Part shown: piece by piece, positions 18,866 through 28,557 of the stretch
Numbering within the stretch: the stretch's first letter is position 1
How the letters are laid out: every line of letters starts with the position of its first letter
From: Hoeflea sp. BRH_c9
GTDB taxonomy: Bacteria; Pseudomonadota; Alphaproteobacteria; Rhizobiales; Rhizobiaceae
DNA: 44,931 nt
Assembly (NCBI GenBank): GCA_000961635.1
Contig: LADQ01000278.1
Location: forward strand, 1-44,931
Direction: 5' to 3'
Program-made: the position numbers and the translations under genes
The notes under the pieces: generated by a model
Database searches by the model: none
Seen by the model: only the letters and a program-made list of their open reading frames with translations
Told to the model about the DNA's origin: nothing

Positions 18866-19465
18866 CTATTGGCCCTGTGTGGTGGATTGGGAAAGCGCTG
18901 CAACAATATCGGCAACCTGGCGCTTTGCAGCGTCCAGCCCCTGTCCGGTATCAATCACATAATCGGCGCGAGCGCGTTTTTCAGCATCCGGGGTCTGCCT
19001 TGACAGAATAGATGCAAACTTTTCCGCCGTCATCCCCGGGCGGGCCATGACCCGCTGGCGCTGGATATCGGCTGCGCAGGTGACCACGACGATGACGTCA
19101 ACCCGGTTTTCCGCCCCGGTTTCAAACAGCAAGGGAATATCGATGAGCACCATCGGTTCGCCGCGCGACCGCGCCGCCTCCACGAAACCCTGTTCACGGG
19201 CCCGCACCAGCGGATGAATGATGGCCTCCAGACGGGCGAATTGCTCAGGCGCCTCGATCAGTCTTTCCGATAGAACCTGCCGATCGACGACGCCGTCTGG
19301 CGCGGAACCGGGAAATGCCTGCTCGATCAGCGGCGCAGCCTCGCCGCGATAGAGCTCATGCACGATCTCATCGGCGCTGATCACGGGAACGCCCAGGGAG
19401 CGGAACATCTCCGTGGTGGTCGATTTTCCCATGCCGATGGAGCCGGTCAGGCCGATGACGATCAT
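18866..19465 (-). CDS. coaE: Dephospho-CoA kinase
   Basis: CoaE adds the 3'-phosphate to dephospho-CoA, the last step of CoA synthesis. The 199-residue protein begins [17 protein letters not shown] with the P-loop at residues 7-15. It continues with [13 protein letters not shown] and [14 protein letters not shown], both characteristic. The start overlaps the aroE stop by 4 nt (ATGA). With coaA in the same window, two non-adjacent CoA steps are encoded about 13 kb apart. Confidence 0.96.
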   Translation of the reverse strand: MIVIGLTGSIGMGKSTTTEMFRSLGVPVISADEIVHELYRGEAAPLIEQAFPGSAPDGVVDRQVLSERLIEAPEQFARLEAIIHPLVRAREQGFVEAARSRGEPMVLIDIPLLFETGAENRVDVIVVVTCAADIQRQRVMARPGMTAEKFASILSRQTPDAEKRARADYVIDTGQGLDAAKRQVADIVAALSQSTTQGQ

Positions 19466-20322
19466 GAATGCGCCTCCATGTCGGCAATCACCAGCTCCCG
19501 CAGTTCCGGCGTAACCACCGGTGTGATCCCGAACCATTTGTGAAAACCCGGCACGGCCTGGTGCAAGAGCATGCCCAGCCCATCGGCCGTGGCCCGGCCC
19601 TGCCGCCTTGCCATCGCCAGCAAGGGCGTCTGCAGCGGAACATAAACAATGTCGGTGACCAAACCGCCTTCAGCCATGGTGCTGAAATCGATGGATGGAA
19701 CCTCGGTCCCCGCCATTCCAAGCGTGGTGGTGTTGACGAAGAGATCGGCGCCATTCATCAGATCTGCAAGTTCGCCCATGCCATGGGCCGAGACGCGGGG
19801 GCCAAACCGTTCGGCAAGAGCGCTTGCACGGGCCCTGGTGCGATTGACAATGAAGACCTCATCAAAGCCACGGGCTAGAAGCGCATGAATGACGGCGCGG
19901 CTGGCGCCGCCGGCGCCAAGCACAATCGCCCTTTTGCCGCGATCCCAACCGGGTGCAGAATCATCCAGATTGGCGGCAAATCCGAGCGAATCGGTATTTG
20001 TCGCCATCAGCCGGCCATCTTCGAGCCACACCGTATTGACGGCGCCGATCTGCCGGGCGGTGTCATCGATCTCGTCGACAAGTTCCAGCACCGCTTCCTT
20101 GTGCGGAACGGTGACATTGCCTCCGATGTAACCGGATGAGCCATCTTTCAATGCCTGGAAAAATGACGGCAAGTAGGCCGGCGCGACATCAACCGGTACG
20201 TAACCGCCGCTCAGACCGGCCTGCTGCAGCCAATAGCGGTGAATCATCGGTGAGCGGGAATGCGCGATCGGATGGCCAATGACAAAGGCCTGGCGCGGAT
20301 TTTCGGCGGTTCTATCCATCAA
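19462..20322 (-). CDS. aroE: Shikimate dehydrogenase (NADP+)
   Basis: AroE reduces 3-dehydroshikimate to shikimate in the aromatic amino acid pathway. The 286-residue protein has the substrate-binding [11 protein letters not shown] near residue 23 and [16 protein letters not shown] near residue 73, with the catalytic Lys in PHKE. The NADP Rossmann segment is [31 protein letters not shown] binds the 2'-phosphate. The start is ATG 20322 or 20319, and either overlaps the end of maf by 8-11 nt. Confidence 0.96.
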   Translation of the reverse strand: MMDRTAENPRQAFVIGHPIAHSRSPMIHRYWLQQAGLSGGYVPVDVAPAYLPSFFQALKDGSSGYIGGNVTVPHKEAVLELVDEIDDTARQIGAVNTVWLEDGRLMATNTDSLGFAANLDDSAPGWDRGKRAIVLGAGGASRAVIHALLARGFDEVFIVNRTRARASALAERFGPRVSAHGMGELADLMNGADLFVNTTTLGMAGTEVPSIDFSTMAEGGLVTDIVYVPLQTPLLAMARRQGRATADGLGMLLHQAVPGFHKWFGITPVVTPELRELVIADMEAHS

Positions 20323-20905
20323 TGGCGCCCAATTCCCGGAGTTTCGCCAGCAGCGGCAGCAGCGGCAATCCGATTATGGTGAAATAGTCGCCTTCGACAC
20401 GATCAAACAACTGAATGCCCTCGCCTTCCAGCTGATAGGCGCCAACGGAGGACAGCGCCCGATCGCCGACATTGGACAAATGACGGCCGATGAAGCCCGG
20501 ATCAAGATTGCGCATGGTCATGTGCGCCACCGACACATACCGCCAGATGGTCTCGCCATCCCGAACCAGCACGATGGCGCTGTTGAGTTCATGGGTGCGG
20601 CCGGACAGCGCGAGCAGACGCCGCCGCGCTTCATCCATGCTGGCAGGCTTATGCAGGATCTCACCCTGAAGTGACAAGGTCTGGTCCGAGCCGATGACCA
20701 GGGCTGCGGGATTGCGCCCGGAAACATCCTGGGCCTTGGCCTCGGCCAGGACGGAGGCGACGTCCTCGGCAGCCAGGCCGCCCAGTGACAGCTCGATGAT
20801 GCGTTCATCAATCTCAGCCGGCTCGATATCGAAGCTCAGGCCGGCATTTTCAAGCAACGCCTTTCTGAAAGGGCTGGCTGATGCAAGCACGAGGCGCTGT
20901 AGCAT
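20312..20905 (-). CDS. maf: Maf family nucleotide pyrophosphatase
   Basis: Maf proteins hydrolyse non-canonical or pyrimidine nucleoside triphosphates and can affect septum formation. The 197-residue protein begins [20 protein letters not shown], the family signature. [20 protein letters not shown] and [15 protein letters not shown] follow, and near the C-terminus [14 protein letters not shown]. The start at 20905 is preferred over 20911 because AGGA then lies 7 nt upstream rather than almost touching. Which nucleotide it acts on is not clear from sequence. Confidence 0.93.
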   Translation of the reverse strand: MLQRLVLASASPFRKALLENAGLSFDIEPAEIDERIIELSLGGLAAEDVASVLAEAKAQDVSGRNPAALVIGSDQTLSLQGEILHKPASMDEARRRLLALSGRTHELNSAIVLVRDGETIWRYVSVAHMTMRNLDPGFIGRHLSNVGDRALSSVGAYQLEGEGIQLFDRVEGDYFTIIGLPLLPLLAKLRELGAIDG

Positions 20906-20942
20906 GGGCATATCCTGAAAAAAGGTATCGCATGCGACGGGG

Positions 20943-21764
20943 TTAACGCCACTTTGGACGCAAGGCAAGGATCGCGGCAGCAGTCTCTTCGATCGAGCGA
21001 CGGGTGACATCGATAACCGGCCAGCCATGACGCTCGCACAAGGATCTGGCATATTTCAGCTCTTCACTGATCAGCGACCGGTCGGTGTAATGCTCACCCT
21101 GATAACCGGTGGTGGCGCCCAGCACCCGGTTCTGACGGACCTGGGCAATGCGGTCGACAGAGGCGACGAGACCGACGACAAGCGGTTTCTTCGCTTTGAT
21201 CAGGCCTTCCGGGAGCGGCACGCCGTAGACGATCGGGATGTTTGCGGTCTTGATGCCGCGGTTTGAAATGTAGATGCTGGTCGGCGTCTTCGATGTGCGG
21301 CTGATACCGATGATCACCAGATCGGCGTCGTCAAAATCAGCGGGCAACTGGCCATCATCGTGATCGAGGGTGAAATTCAGAGCATCGATACGCCTGAAAT
21401 AGTCTTCATCCATGGCGTGTTGGGCGCCGACCCTTCGACGCGACGGGGCCCCGAGATAGGATTGAAACACATTGATGACCGGTTCGAGTACCGAGACGCT
21501 GGGCAGGCCCATGTCGCGGCATTTGAGTTCGATGATCGAGGACAATTCAGCATCGACGATGGTGTAGAGTACGATCCCCGGCGCGCCATCTATGGCGTCA
21601 AGCACCGCAATCAATTGTTTGCGGGTTCGGATCAGCGGATAGACATGTTCGAGCGCCTGCGCTCCCTGGAACTGGGCGGCGGCAGCGCGGCCCGCCGCCA
21701 TCAGCGTTTCACCCGTCGAGTCCGATATCAGATGCAGATGGAAGTAATTTTTGCTCTGCTCCAC
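20943..21764 (-). CDS. ppsR: Bifunctional kinase/pyrophosphorylase regulating PPDK or PEP synthase (DUF299)
   Basis: This family switches pyruvate phosphate dikinase or PEP synthase off and on by ADP-dependent phosphorylation and phosphate-dependent dephosphorylation of a Thr. The 273-residue protein has the family opening [14 protein letters not shown] near residue 8 and the P-loop-like [15 protein letters not shown] near residue 150. [15 protein letters not shown] follows. The start is taken as GTG at 21764 because GGAG lies 6 nt upstream and gives the usual N-terminus. An ATG 93 nt earlier would extend into oriC. It is the promoter-proximal gene of the dnaQ operon and flanks the origin. 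Confidence 0.93.
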   Translation of the reverse strand: MEQSKNYFHLHLISDSTGETLMAAGRAAAAQFQGAQALEHVYPLIRTRKQLIAVLDAIDGAPGIVLYTIVDAELSSIIELKCRDMGLPSVSVLEPVINVFQSYLGAPSRRRVGAQHAMDEDYFRRIDALNFTLDHDDGQLPADFDDADLVIIGISRTSKTPTSIYISNRGIKTANIPIVYGVPLPEGLIKAKKPLVVGLVASVDRIAQVRQNRVLGATTGYQGEHYTDRSLISEELKYARSLCERHGWPVIDVTRRSIEETAAAILALRPKWR

Positions 21765-22141
21765 AGGATTCTCCGAGGGGTGTTGATAACCGGGGACAGG
21801 CTCGAGGTAAGAGATCCGGTGCTTCAATTGCAAGGGATAAGGTTGCGGTTTCTCCACAATGGCGATTCCGGGGACTGATTCCGGTAACCATTCTGGTGTT
21901 TCGGGGACAACTTACAGGGCGACAGATCAGGCTGTTCTCCCCGGTTCGCGGTTAGGCATTGAATCGACTGGATAATCGGTACCTGATGCAAAGAGACCGG
22001 CAGAACGTATTGGCCTTCCGGATTGACGCGGTTTATAGGAACAAGCTGTGGACAGGCTGTGGATTAATCTCAATCCCCGCAAAACACAGACTCATAGAAT
22101 CAGAATCCTTTTCAAATAGGATTTGTTTTAAGGAAGTGGTG
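21765..22141. other. oriC: Putative chromosomal replication origin (oriC)
   Basis: This 377-nt gap between ppsR and hemE lies where alphaproteobacterial origins are known to sit, next to hemE. It contains DnaA-box-like 9-mers (TTATCCACA or its complement). TGTTGATAA (21781-21789), TTCTCCACA (21850-21858) and TGTGGATTA (22058-22066) have one mismatch each. ACTGGATAA (21967-21975) and TGTGGACAG (22047-22055) have two. The last pair is phased by 11 bp. An A+T-rich stretch at about 22080-22135 is a candidate unwinding element. Seven GANTC methylation sites lie within 341 bp. An open frame extending hemE upstream through this region is not coding. Confidence 0.78.
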
Positions 22142-23182
22142 ATGACAAAGGCCAGTGAACGCAAGGTGATGAGAGTGCTGGCCGGGGAGACGGTGTTTCC
22201 GCCTCCGGTATGGCTGATGCGGCAGGCAGGCAGATATTTGCCGGAGTACCGGGAAACGCGGAGCAGGGCGAAAGGCTTTCTGGATCTGTGCTACACGCCG
22301 GATCTCGCTGTGGAGGTGACCCTGCAGCCGATCCGCAGATTTGGCTTTGATGCGGCAATCCTGTTTTCGGACATCCTCGTTATTCCCGATGCGCTGGACC
22401 GGAATGTCAGGTTTGTCGAGGGAACGGGTCCGCTGATGGATCCGATTTCAGCCGATGCGATTGCGTCGCTGGACGCATCCGGAATGCATGCGCATTTGGC
22501 GTCGGTCTATGAGACCGTGCGAAGATTGCGCTCTGAATTGCCATCGGAAACAACGCTTTTGGGTTTTTGCGGTGCGCCATGGACAGTGGCGACCTATATG
22601 ATCGCGGGCCGTGGAACGCCTGACCAGGCTCCTGCCCGGCTGTTTGCCATGCAGCACCCGGAAGCTTTCATGAAGCTGCTCGATCTGCTGGCGGAGATAT
22701 CTGCGGACTATCTGATCGCCCAGATCGATGCCGGTGCTGACGCAGTGCAGATCTTTGATTCCTGGGCTGGCGTCTTGGGAGAGCGGGATTTCTCGCGGTT
22801 CGCGATTGGGCCAGTCAAGCGGATGGTCGAGACCATTCGCAAGGAACGGCCAGGTGTTCCGATTATTGGTTTTGCCAAGGGCGCCGGCGCGATGCTGAAC
22901 AGCTACAGGTCTTCGACCGGAGTTGATTGTGTCGGCTTGGACTGGACTGTTCCGTCGGCACAGGCCCGTGAGATCCAGAAGGAGGGGGCTGTTCAGGGCA
23001 ATCTCGATCCGTTGTTGATGGTGGCGGGCGGGGCGGCGCTGGATCAGGGCGTGGACGAGGTTCTTGAAACGTTGGGGCATGGTCCGCTTGTTTTCAATCT
23101 GGGCCATGGGATTACGCCGCAGGCCGATCCTGAGAATGTCACACGCCTGCTCAATCGCGTCAGAGGCGCGGGACAGCGGTGA
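22142..23182 (+). CDS. hemE: Uroporphyrinogen decarboxylase
   Basis: HemE removes four carboxyl groups from uroporphyrinogen III to give coproporphyrinogen III in haem synthesis. The 346-residue protein has the signature [18 protein letters not shown] near residue 20, with the substrate-anchoring arginine pair. [28 protein letters not shown] and the family block [10 protein letters not shown] follow. The ATG at 22142 has AAGGAAG upstream. Its promoter must lie in or at the edge of oriC, so hemE transcription and origin firing may interact, as known for Caulobacter. Confidence 0.96.
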   Translation: MTKASERKVMRVLAGETVFPPPVWLMRQAGRYLPEYRETRSRAKGFLDLCYTPDLAVEVTLQPIRRFGFDAAILFSDILVIPDALDRNVRFVEGTGPLMDPISADAIASLDASGMHAHLASVYETVRRLRSELPSETTLLGFCGAPWTVATYMIAGRGTPDQAPARLFAMQHPEAFMKLLDLLAEISADYLIAQIDAGADAVQIFDSWAGVLGERDFSRFAIGPVKRMVETIRKERPGVPIIGFAKGAGAMLNSYRSSTGVDCVGLDWTVPSAQAREIQKEGAVQGNLDPLLMVAGGAALDQGVDEVLETLGHGPLVFNLGHGITPQADPENVTRLLNRVRGAGQR

Positions 23183-23724
23183 AAACGGATGGCGCAACCA
23201 GCGCAAGCGAGGGAAGCAGGGCCCGCACCAAGGCCTATCTGACGATTGCCATCGTGGTTGGCCTGGCAGTTTTGGCTTGGTGGTTTGATCCTGATTGGCT
23301 CTATGGCTGGATCAAGGTGCTGCACGTCGTCGCGGTGATTTCCTGGATGGTCGGCTTGTTTTATCTGCCGCGGCTGTTCGTCTATCATGCGGATGCGGCA
23401 ATCGGTGAGGAGCCGGCGGCGACCTTCGTGGTGATGGAGCAGCGTCTGGTCAAGGTCATCATGGGCCCGGCCATGATGGTATCTTGGGGGGCGGGTCTGT
23501 GGTTGGCCTGGAGCGGCTTTGGTTTTTCAGGCTTCTGGCTGTGGATCAAGATCGCCGGCGTGGTCGGGCTCACAGTGTTTCACGTGTTCCTCAGCCGATC
23601 AGCCCGGCGATTCGCCAAGGGCGAAAATTCATGGACGGCGCGGCAATGGCGCATGGCCAATGAGATCCCGACGGTGCTGATGATCGTCGTGGTGATCATG
23701 GTGATCATCAAGCCATTTGCCTGA
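23179..23724 (+). CDS. hemJ: Protoporphyrinogen IX oxidase HemJ (CopD-like membrane protein)
   Basis: HemJ oxidises protoporphyrinogen IX to protoporphyrin IX in organisms lacking HemG or HemY. The 181-residue protein has about four membrane helices. The characteristic first block is [27 protein letters not shown], with His and Arg residues that bind haem. [13 protein letters not shown] follows, and [17 protein letters not shown] ends it. Translation starts at GTG 23179, overlapping the hemE stop (GTGA), so the two haem enzymes are coupled. A degenerate parS-like sequence lies inside at 23576. Confidence 0.93.
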   Translation: MKTDGATSASEGSRARTKAYLTIAIVVGLAVLAWWFDPDWLYGWIKVLHVVAVISWMVGLFYLPRLFVYHADAAIGEEPAATFVVMEQRLVKVIMGPAMMVSWGAGLWLAWSGFGFSGFWLWIKIAGVVGLTVFHVFLSRSARRFAKGENSWTARQWRMANEIPTVLMIVVVIMVIIKPFA

Positions 23725-23789
23725 TCCGATCGATTATTCTCATAATTGGGCCCCAGCGGGTCTATTTTGCTGCATGACGGGGCTTGCGG

Positions 23790-23805
23790 CGTTTCACGTG
23801 AATCG
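23790..23805. promoter_or_regulatory. parS: parS site in the rho leader region
   Basis: CGTTTCACGTGAATCG matches the 16-bp ParB target at 13 positions with the full TTTCACGTGA core. It is in the 198-nt hemJ-rho gap, about 1.8 kb from oriC. ParB bound here could also affect rho transcription. Apart from this site I see no clear terminator or promoter in the gap. Confidence 0.7.
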
Positions 23806-23922
23806 CTATCTACAGACAACGTCTTCTATGGCGGGCGCCAGTTTCAGTCTGGCCGGCTTCCCAAAGCCTGGTTCTCAATGCCCGCCGCTTCCCATATCTT
23901 AAAAACAAAATTTGGATTTCCC

Positions 23923-25188
23923 ATGCAGGAAATGAAGCTTCAAGAGCTCAAGAACAAAAGCGCCACCGATTTGTTGGCCTTCGCCGAATCCGTGGAAGTC
24001 GAAAACGCCGGCGTCCTGCGCAAGCAGGAACTGATGTTTGCAATCCTGAAGCAGCTTGCCGCTCAGGAAGTCGAGATCATCGGCGAAGGCGTGGTTGAGT
24101 TGTTGCAGGATGGCTTCGGCTTCATGCGCTCCGCCAACGCCAATTATCTCCCCGGTCCGGACGATATCTATATTTCGCCTTCGCAGATCCGCCGCTTCTC
24201 GCTGAAGACCGGCGATACTGTCGAGGGTCCGATTCGCGGACCGAAGGAAGGCGAGCGCTATTTTGCGCTGCTCAAGGTCAACACCATTAATTTCGAGGAT
24301 CCGGAAAAGATCCGCCACAAGGTGCATTTCGACAATCTGACGCCGCTTTATCCCGATGAACGGTTCAAGATGGAAGTGGACAATCCGACCACCAAGGACA
24401 TTTCCGCCCGGGTGATCGACCTGGTGGCCCCGATCGGCAAGGGCCAGCGCGGCCTGATCGTCGCACCGCCACGCACCGGCAAGACCGTGCTTTTGCAGAA
24501 CATTGCCCACTCGATCACCGCCAATCATCCCGATTGCTATCTGATCGTGCTGTTGATCGACGAACGGCCGGAAGAAGTCACCGACATGCAGCGCTCGGTC
24601 AAGGGCGAGGTCGTAGCTTCGACCTTTGACGAGCCGGCTGTCCGGCACGTCCAGGTGGCCGAGATGGTGATCGAAAAGGCGAAGCGTCTGGTCGAACACG
24701 GCCGCGACGTGGTGATTCTGCTTGATTCGATCACGCGTCTGGGCCGGGCTTACAACACGGTTGTTCCGTCATCGGGCAAGGTGCTGACCGGCGGCGTCGA
24801 CGCCAATGCCTTGCAGCGGCCGAAACGCTTCTTCGGCGCGGCGCGCAACATCGAGGAAGGTGGCTCGCTGACGATCATCGCCACCGCGTTGATCGATACC
24901 GGCTCACGCATGGATGAAGTGATCTTCGAAGAGTTCAAGGGCACCGGCAACTCGGAAATCGTTCTTGACCGCAAGGTTGCGGACAAGAGAATATTCCCGT
25001 CAATGGATATTCTCAAGTCGGGCACGAGAAAGGAAGATCTGCTGGTTCCGAAGCAGGATCTGCAGAAAATATTCGTACTGCGCCGTATCCTGGCCCCGAT
25101 GGGAACCACCGATGCGATCGAGTTCCTGATCGACAAGTTGAAGCAGACCAAGACCAACAGCGACTTCTTTGAGTCGATGAACACCTGA
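23923..25188 (+). CDS. rho: Transcription termination factor Rho
   Basis: Rho is the hexameric RNA helicase that ends transcription. The 421-residue protein has the N-terminal helical domain [20 protein letters not shown] and the cold-shock-like RNA-binding segment [20 protein letters not shown] near residue 65. Walker A is [14 protein letters not shown] near residue 183, and Walker B is [17 protein letters not shown]. The RNA-contact loop region is [16 protein letters not shown]. The ATG at 23923 gives the standard rhizobial N-terminus, while upstream in-frame codons run through the parS site. Rho leaders are often autoregulated; no specific element is seen. Confidence 0.97.
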   Translation: MQEMKLQELKNKSATDLLAFAESVEVENAGVLRKQELMFAILKQLAAQEVEIIGEGVVELLQDGFGFMRSANANYLPGPDDIYISPSQIRRFSLKTGDTVEGPIRGPKEGERYFALLKVNTINFEDPEKIRHKVHFDNLTPLYPDERFKMEVDNPTTKDISARVIDLVAPIGKGQRGLIVAPPRTGKTVLLQNIAHSITANHPDCYLIVLLIDERPEEVTDMQRSVKGEVVASTFDEPAVRHVQVAEMVIEKAKRLVEHGRDVVILLDSITRLGRAYNTVVPSSGKVLTGGVDANALQRPKRFFGAARNIEEGGSLTIIATALIDTGSRMDEVIFEEFKGTGNSEIVLDRKVADKRIFPSMDILKSGTRKEDLLVPKQDLQKIFVLRRILAPMGTTDAIEFLIDKLKQTKTNSDFFESMNT

Positions 25189-25232
25189 TAATTCGCACAA
25201 TCCGCGGATTCGATTCGATACCGGTCCAATAC

Positions 25233-26558
25233 ATGCGGAATACCATCTTCGCCCTTTCCACAGGGCATCCGCGTTCGGGTGTCGCTGTCATCAGGATATC
25301 CGGACCCGGTGTTCGATTCGGACTCGAAACATTAACTGGTTCGGTTCCGGCGCCGCGCACTGCGCGTTTGGGCGAGATCCGCGACCATGCAGGCATGGTG
25401 CTCGATCGCGGGATCGTGCTGTTCTTTCCGGCGCCGCACTCGTTTACCGGCGAAGATGTAGCGGAATTTCAAATCCATGGCAGCCGTGCCTCGATCGCGG
25501 CCGTATTGGCCGCCTTGTCTGAACTTGATGGTTATCGAATAGCGGAACCAGGCGAGTATACCAGGCGGGCTTTTGAGAATGGACGGATCGACCTGACGGC
25601 CGTAGAGGGCCTGTCCGACCTCATCCGTGCTGAAACCGAAGCCCAACGCCGGCAAGCGCTTGACCAGGCAGACGGATCGCTGCGGATCCGCTATGAGGGA
25701 TGGGCCAGACGGTTGACCCATGCCCGCGCGATGATTGAGGCGGAGCTTGATTTTTCCGACGAGGAAGACGTTCCAGGGTCTGTGGCCGAGCGGATCTGGC
25801 CGGACATGGAGAGGTTGGCCAATGAGATTTCTCTTCATCTCAAGCAGGCTCGGACCGGTGAAATTGTGCGTGACGGATTCCGGGTTGCGCTGGTTGGTCC
25901 TCCAAACGTCGGAAAATCATCGCTTCTGAACAGCCTGGCCGGCCGGGATGTCGCCATTGTGTCCGATATGCCGGGGACGACGAGGGATGTGATCGAATGC
26001 CGGTTGGATATCGGCGGCAATCTCGTACTTTTGCAGGATACCGCGGGATTGAGGGAAACCGAGAGCCCGGTGGAGATCGAGGGCATTCGCCGCAGCAGGT
26101 TGACCGAATCAAACGCCGATCTGGTGCTTGAACTGCGGGATCTTTCTATCCCAGGATCCTATGCGCCGGTTGCTTTGGAGCCTGCTTCGGACAGGCTGGT
26201 TGTATGGACCAAATCGGACTTGGTTGGCGCAAATGCGGCGCTGACGCCGGATTACGGGCTAATCATTTCCAACAAGAACGGTGAAGGGTTGGACGAACTC
26301 ATCGCAAATATTGCAATTCGATTGGCATCCCTGGATCTGGTATCTCCCGAGGGGCTTCCGACGCGCGAACGTCATGTCTCCTTGTTGCGGGATTGCCTAG
26401 ATGAGCTGGAGCAGGCGCTGCAACAAGAGTCGGCGCCGATCGAAATCCGGTCTGAGCATCTGAGGTTTGCGGCTTTGGCTCTCGGCAGGATTACCGGCGC
26501 GGTTGATGTTGAGGATCTGCTCGGCGTCATATTCTCGGAATTTTGTGTGGGCAAATGA
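25233..26558 (+). CDS. mnmE: tRNA modification GTPase MnmE (TrmE)
   Basis: With MnmG, MnmE installs the carboxymethylaminomethyl group on wobble uridine 34 of several tRNAs. The 441-residue protein has an N-terminal folate-binding domain (FALSTGHPRSGVAVIRISG). A helical domain carries a GTPase insert with G1 GPPNVGKSSLLN near residue 220, G2/G3 DMPGTTRD and DTAGLRE, and G4-like TKSD. It ends in the catalytic cysteine motif CVGK. Its TGA stop is the first triplet of a parS site. It lies 44 nt after rho. Confidence 0.96.
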   Translation: MRNTIFALSTGHPRSGVAVIRISGPGVRFGLETLTGSVPAPRTARLGEIRDHAGMVLDRGIVLFFPAPHSFTGEDVAEFQIHGSRASIAAVLAALSELDGYRIAEPGEYTRRAFENGRIDLTAVEGLSDLIRAETEAQRRQALDQADGSLRIRYEGWARRLTHARAMIEAELDFSDEEDVPGSVAERIWPDMERLANEISLHLKQARTGEIVRDGFRVALVGPPNVGKSSLLNSLAGRDVAIVSDMPGTTRDVIECRLDIGGNLVLLQDTAGLRETESPVEIEGIRRSRLTESNADLVLELRDLSIPGSYAPVALEPASDRLVVWTKSDLVGANAALTPDYGLIISNKNGEGLDELIANIAIRLASLDLVSPEGLPTRERHVSLLRDCLDELEQALQQESAPIEIRSEHLRFAALALGRITGAVDVEDLLGVIFSEFCVGK

Positions 26559-26571
26559 TTCACGTGAAACA
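26556..26571. promoter_or_regulatory. parS: parS site overlapping the mnmE stop codon
   Basis: TGATTCACGTGAAACA matches the ParB target at 15 of 16 positions. Its first three bases are the mnmE stop codon TGA. It is 56 bp from the next copy. Confidence 0.85.
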
Positions 26572-26611
26572 TTGTCAGGGAGGCAAACCTGGCCAAGATA
26601 ACGGTCAGCAT

Positions 26612-26627
26612 TGTTTCACGTGAAACC
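26612..26627. promoter_or_regulatory. parS: parS site between mnmE and mnmG
   Basis: TGTTTCACGTGAAACC matches the ParB target at 15 of 16 positions. Together with the copy at 26556 it makes a tandem pair in the 126-nt mnmE-mnmG gap. Confidence 0.88.
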
Positions 26628-26684
26628 TGTCTCTTGACTCCAGCAATCATATGACCAAGAACAAGCCCCATCCGGAGACAAGCC

Positions 26685-28556
26685 ATGCATTATGATGTCG
26701 TTGTTATCGGCGGTGGACACGCAGGCAGTGAGGCCGCATCCGCGTCGGCCCGTCTTGGCGCCAAAACCGCGCTGGTGACGCACAAATTCGATACGATCGG
26801 GACAATGTCCTGCAATCCGGCGATCGGTGGCTTGGGCAAGGGCCATCTTGTCCGCGAGATTGATGCCATGGACGGATTGATGGGCCGGGCGGCGGACCGA
26901 TCAGGGATCCAGTTCCGGATGCTCAATCGCCGCAAGGGGCCAGCGGTCTGGGGCCCGCGCACCCAAGCTGACAGAAAGCTGTACAGGCTGGCGATCCAGA
27001 AAATGCTCAGGGATACTGCAAACCTGGACATTATTGAGGGTGAGGTCGACGATCTGGAACTTACCGGCGAAAGCCTGTGCGGGGTCCGGTTGAAAGACGG
27101 ACAGACCATCGCCTGCGGAGCGGCGGTGCTGACGACCGGGACCTTTCTACGCGGTCTGATCCATATCGGGGATCGAAAGATCCCTGCGGGCCGGATGAAC
27201 GAGGATCCGGCGCTTGGATTGTCCGGCACATTGGAGCGCGCCGGATTTCAGCTCGGAAGGCTGAAGACTGGAACACCGGCGCGGCTTGACGGCGATACAA
27301 TCGACTGGACTCTGGTGGAGTGGCAGGAGGCCGATGCCAACCCGGTACCGTTCTCGTTCATGACCGGCAGAATTGAGAATCCACAGGTCCGTTGCGGCAT
27401 TACCCGTACCACCGAAGCGACCCATCGGATCATCCAGGACAATATACATCTGTCGGCGATGTATTCGGGTCAGATCGAAGGCGTCGGCCCGCGATACTGC
27501 CCATCCATTGAAGACAAGATTGTTCGTTTTGGCGAAAGGGATGGCCACCAGATCTTCCTTGAGCCGGAAGGTCTAGATGATTCAACGGTTTATCCCAACG
27601 GGTTGTCGACGTCCTTGCCGGAGAACGTGCAGGACGCTTTCCTCCGGACCATTCCGGGCCTGGCCAATGTCAGGATCGTCCAGCCCGGTTATGCCATCGA
27701 ATATGACCATGTCGATCCGCGGGAACTGGGCCAGTCTCTGGAGACCCGGCGGATAACAGGTCTTTATCTCGCCGGCCAGATCAACGGAACCACTGGCTAT
27801 GAGGAAGCCGCGGCGCAGGGTCTCGTTGCCGGACTGAACGCTGCACTGAAGGTTCAATCGCGGCCTGCCTGCCTGTTCAGCCGCACCGATTCCTATATTG
27901 GTGTGATGGTGGATGATTTGACCACCAAGGGCGTCAGCGAGCCCTACCGTATGTTTACGTCGCGCGCCGAGTATCGCCTTTCCCTCAGGGCGGACAATGC
28001 GGAATTGCGTCTGACTCCGAAAGCCATTGAACTCGGATGCCTCTCGGAAGAGCGCAAAGCCAAATATATAGGCCACTTCGATTCGCTGACGAAATGTTTG
28101 CAGGATCTGAAGTCACGGAATCTGTCGCCAAATGAAGCTGCTGCGCATGGATTGGCGCTCAACCAGGACGGAATACGCAGAACCGCCTTTCAGTTGCTGT
28201 CCTATCCCAATGTGAGTGTCACGGATTTGATTTCGATCTGGCCGGACCTTGAGTTGCATGACCCGAAGATCCTGGCGGCCGCGGCCATAGACGCGAGTTA
28301 TGCGGTTTACATGAAACGTCAGACTCAGGATATCGAGGCCCAGCAACGCGACGAGACGCGATTGATTCCGGAATGGTTTCAGTATGATAATCTGCCCGGT
28401 CTTTCGTTGGAATTGCGCATGAAGCTCGAGAAAATACGGCCGCCGTCCATCGGCCATGCCGAGCGGATCGAGGGAATGACCCCGGCAGCTGTGGCTTTGA
28501 TTCTCGCGCATCTGCGCAAGGGGTCGCAGCGAATCGTGGCCGGGATGGCCCGCTGA
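26685..28556 (+). CDS. mnmG: tRNA uridine-5-carboxymethylaminomethyl modification enzyme MnmG (GidA)
   Basis: MnmG is the FAD-dependent partner of MnmE in wobble-uridine modification. The 623-residue protein opens with the FAD fingerprint [20 protein letters not shown]. It contains [20 protein letters not shown] and the GidA signature [20 protein letters not shown] within residues about 390-420. A substrate-site cysteine region is [13 protein letters not shown]. The C-terminal helical domain recruits MnmE. GGAGACAAGCC precedes the start at 26685. The next gene, rsmG, begins one base after the stop. Confidence 0.97.
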   Translation: MHYDVVVIGGGHAGSEAASASARLGAKTALVTHKFDTIGTMSCNPAIGGLGKGHLVREIDAMDGLMGRAADRSGIQFRMLNRRKGPAVWGPRTQADRKLYRLAIQKMLRDTANLDIIEGEVDDLELTGESLCGVRLKDGQTIACGAAVLTTGTFLRGLIHIGDRKIPAGRMNEDPALGLSGTLERAGFQLGRLKTGTPARLDGDTIDWTLVEWQEADANPVPFSFMTGRIENPQVRCGITRTTEATHRIIQDNIHLSAMYSGQIEGVGPRYCPSIEDKIVRFGERDGHQIFLEPEGLDDSTVYPNGLSTSLPENVQDAFLRTIPGLANVRIVQPGYAIEYDHVDPRELGQSLETRRITGLYLAGQINGTTGYEEAAAQGLVAGLNAALKVQSRPACLFSRTDSYIGVMVDDLTTKGVSEPYRMFTSRAEYRLSLRADNAELRLTPKAIELGCLSEERKAKYIGHFDSLTKCLQDLKSRNLSPNEAAAHGLALNQDGIRRTAFQLLSYPNVSVTDLISIWPDLELHDPKILAAAAIDASYAVYMKRQTQDIEAQQRDETRLIPEWFQYDNLPGLSLELRMKLEKIRPPSIGHAERIEGMTPAAVALILAHLRKGSQRIVAGMAR

Positions 28557-28557
28557 T

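Noticed and set aside
21959-22141. 61-codon N-terminal extension of hemE
   Set aside because: It reads through the oriC elements, has no homology-like character, and the ATG at 22142 has a ribosome-binding site and the family N-terminus.
21765-22141. CtrA binding sites (TTAA-N7-TTAA) in oriC
   Set aside because: I found TTAA-like pieces but no pair with the required 7-nt spacing.
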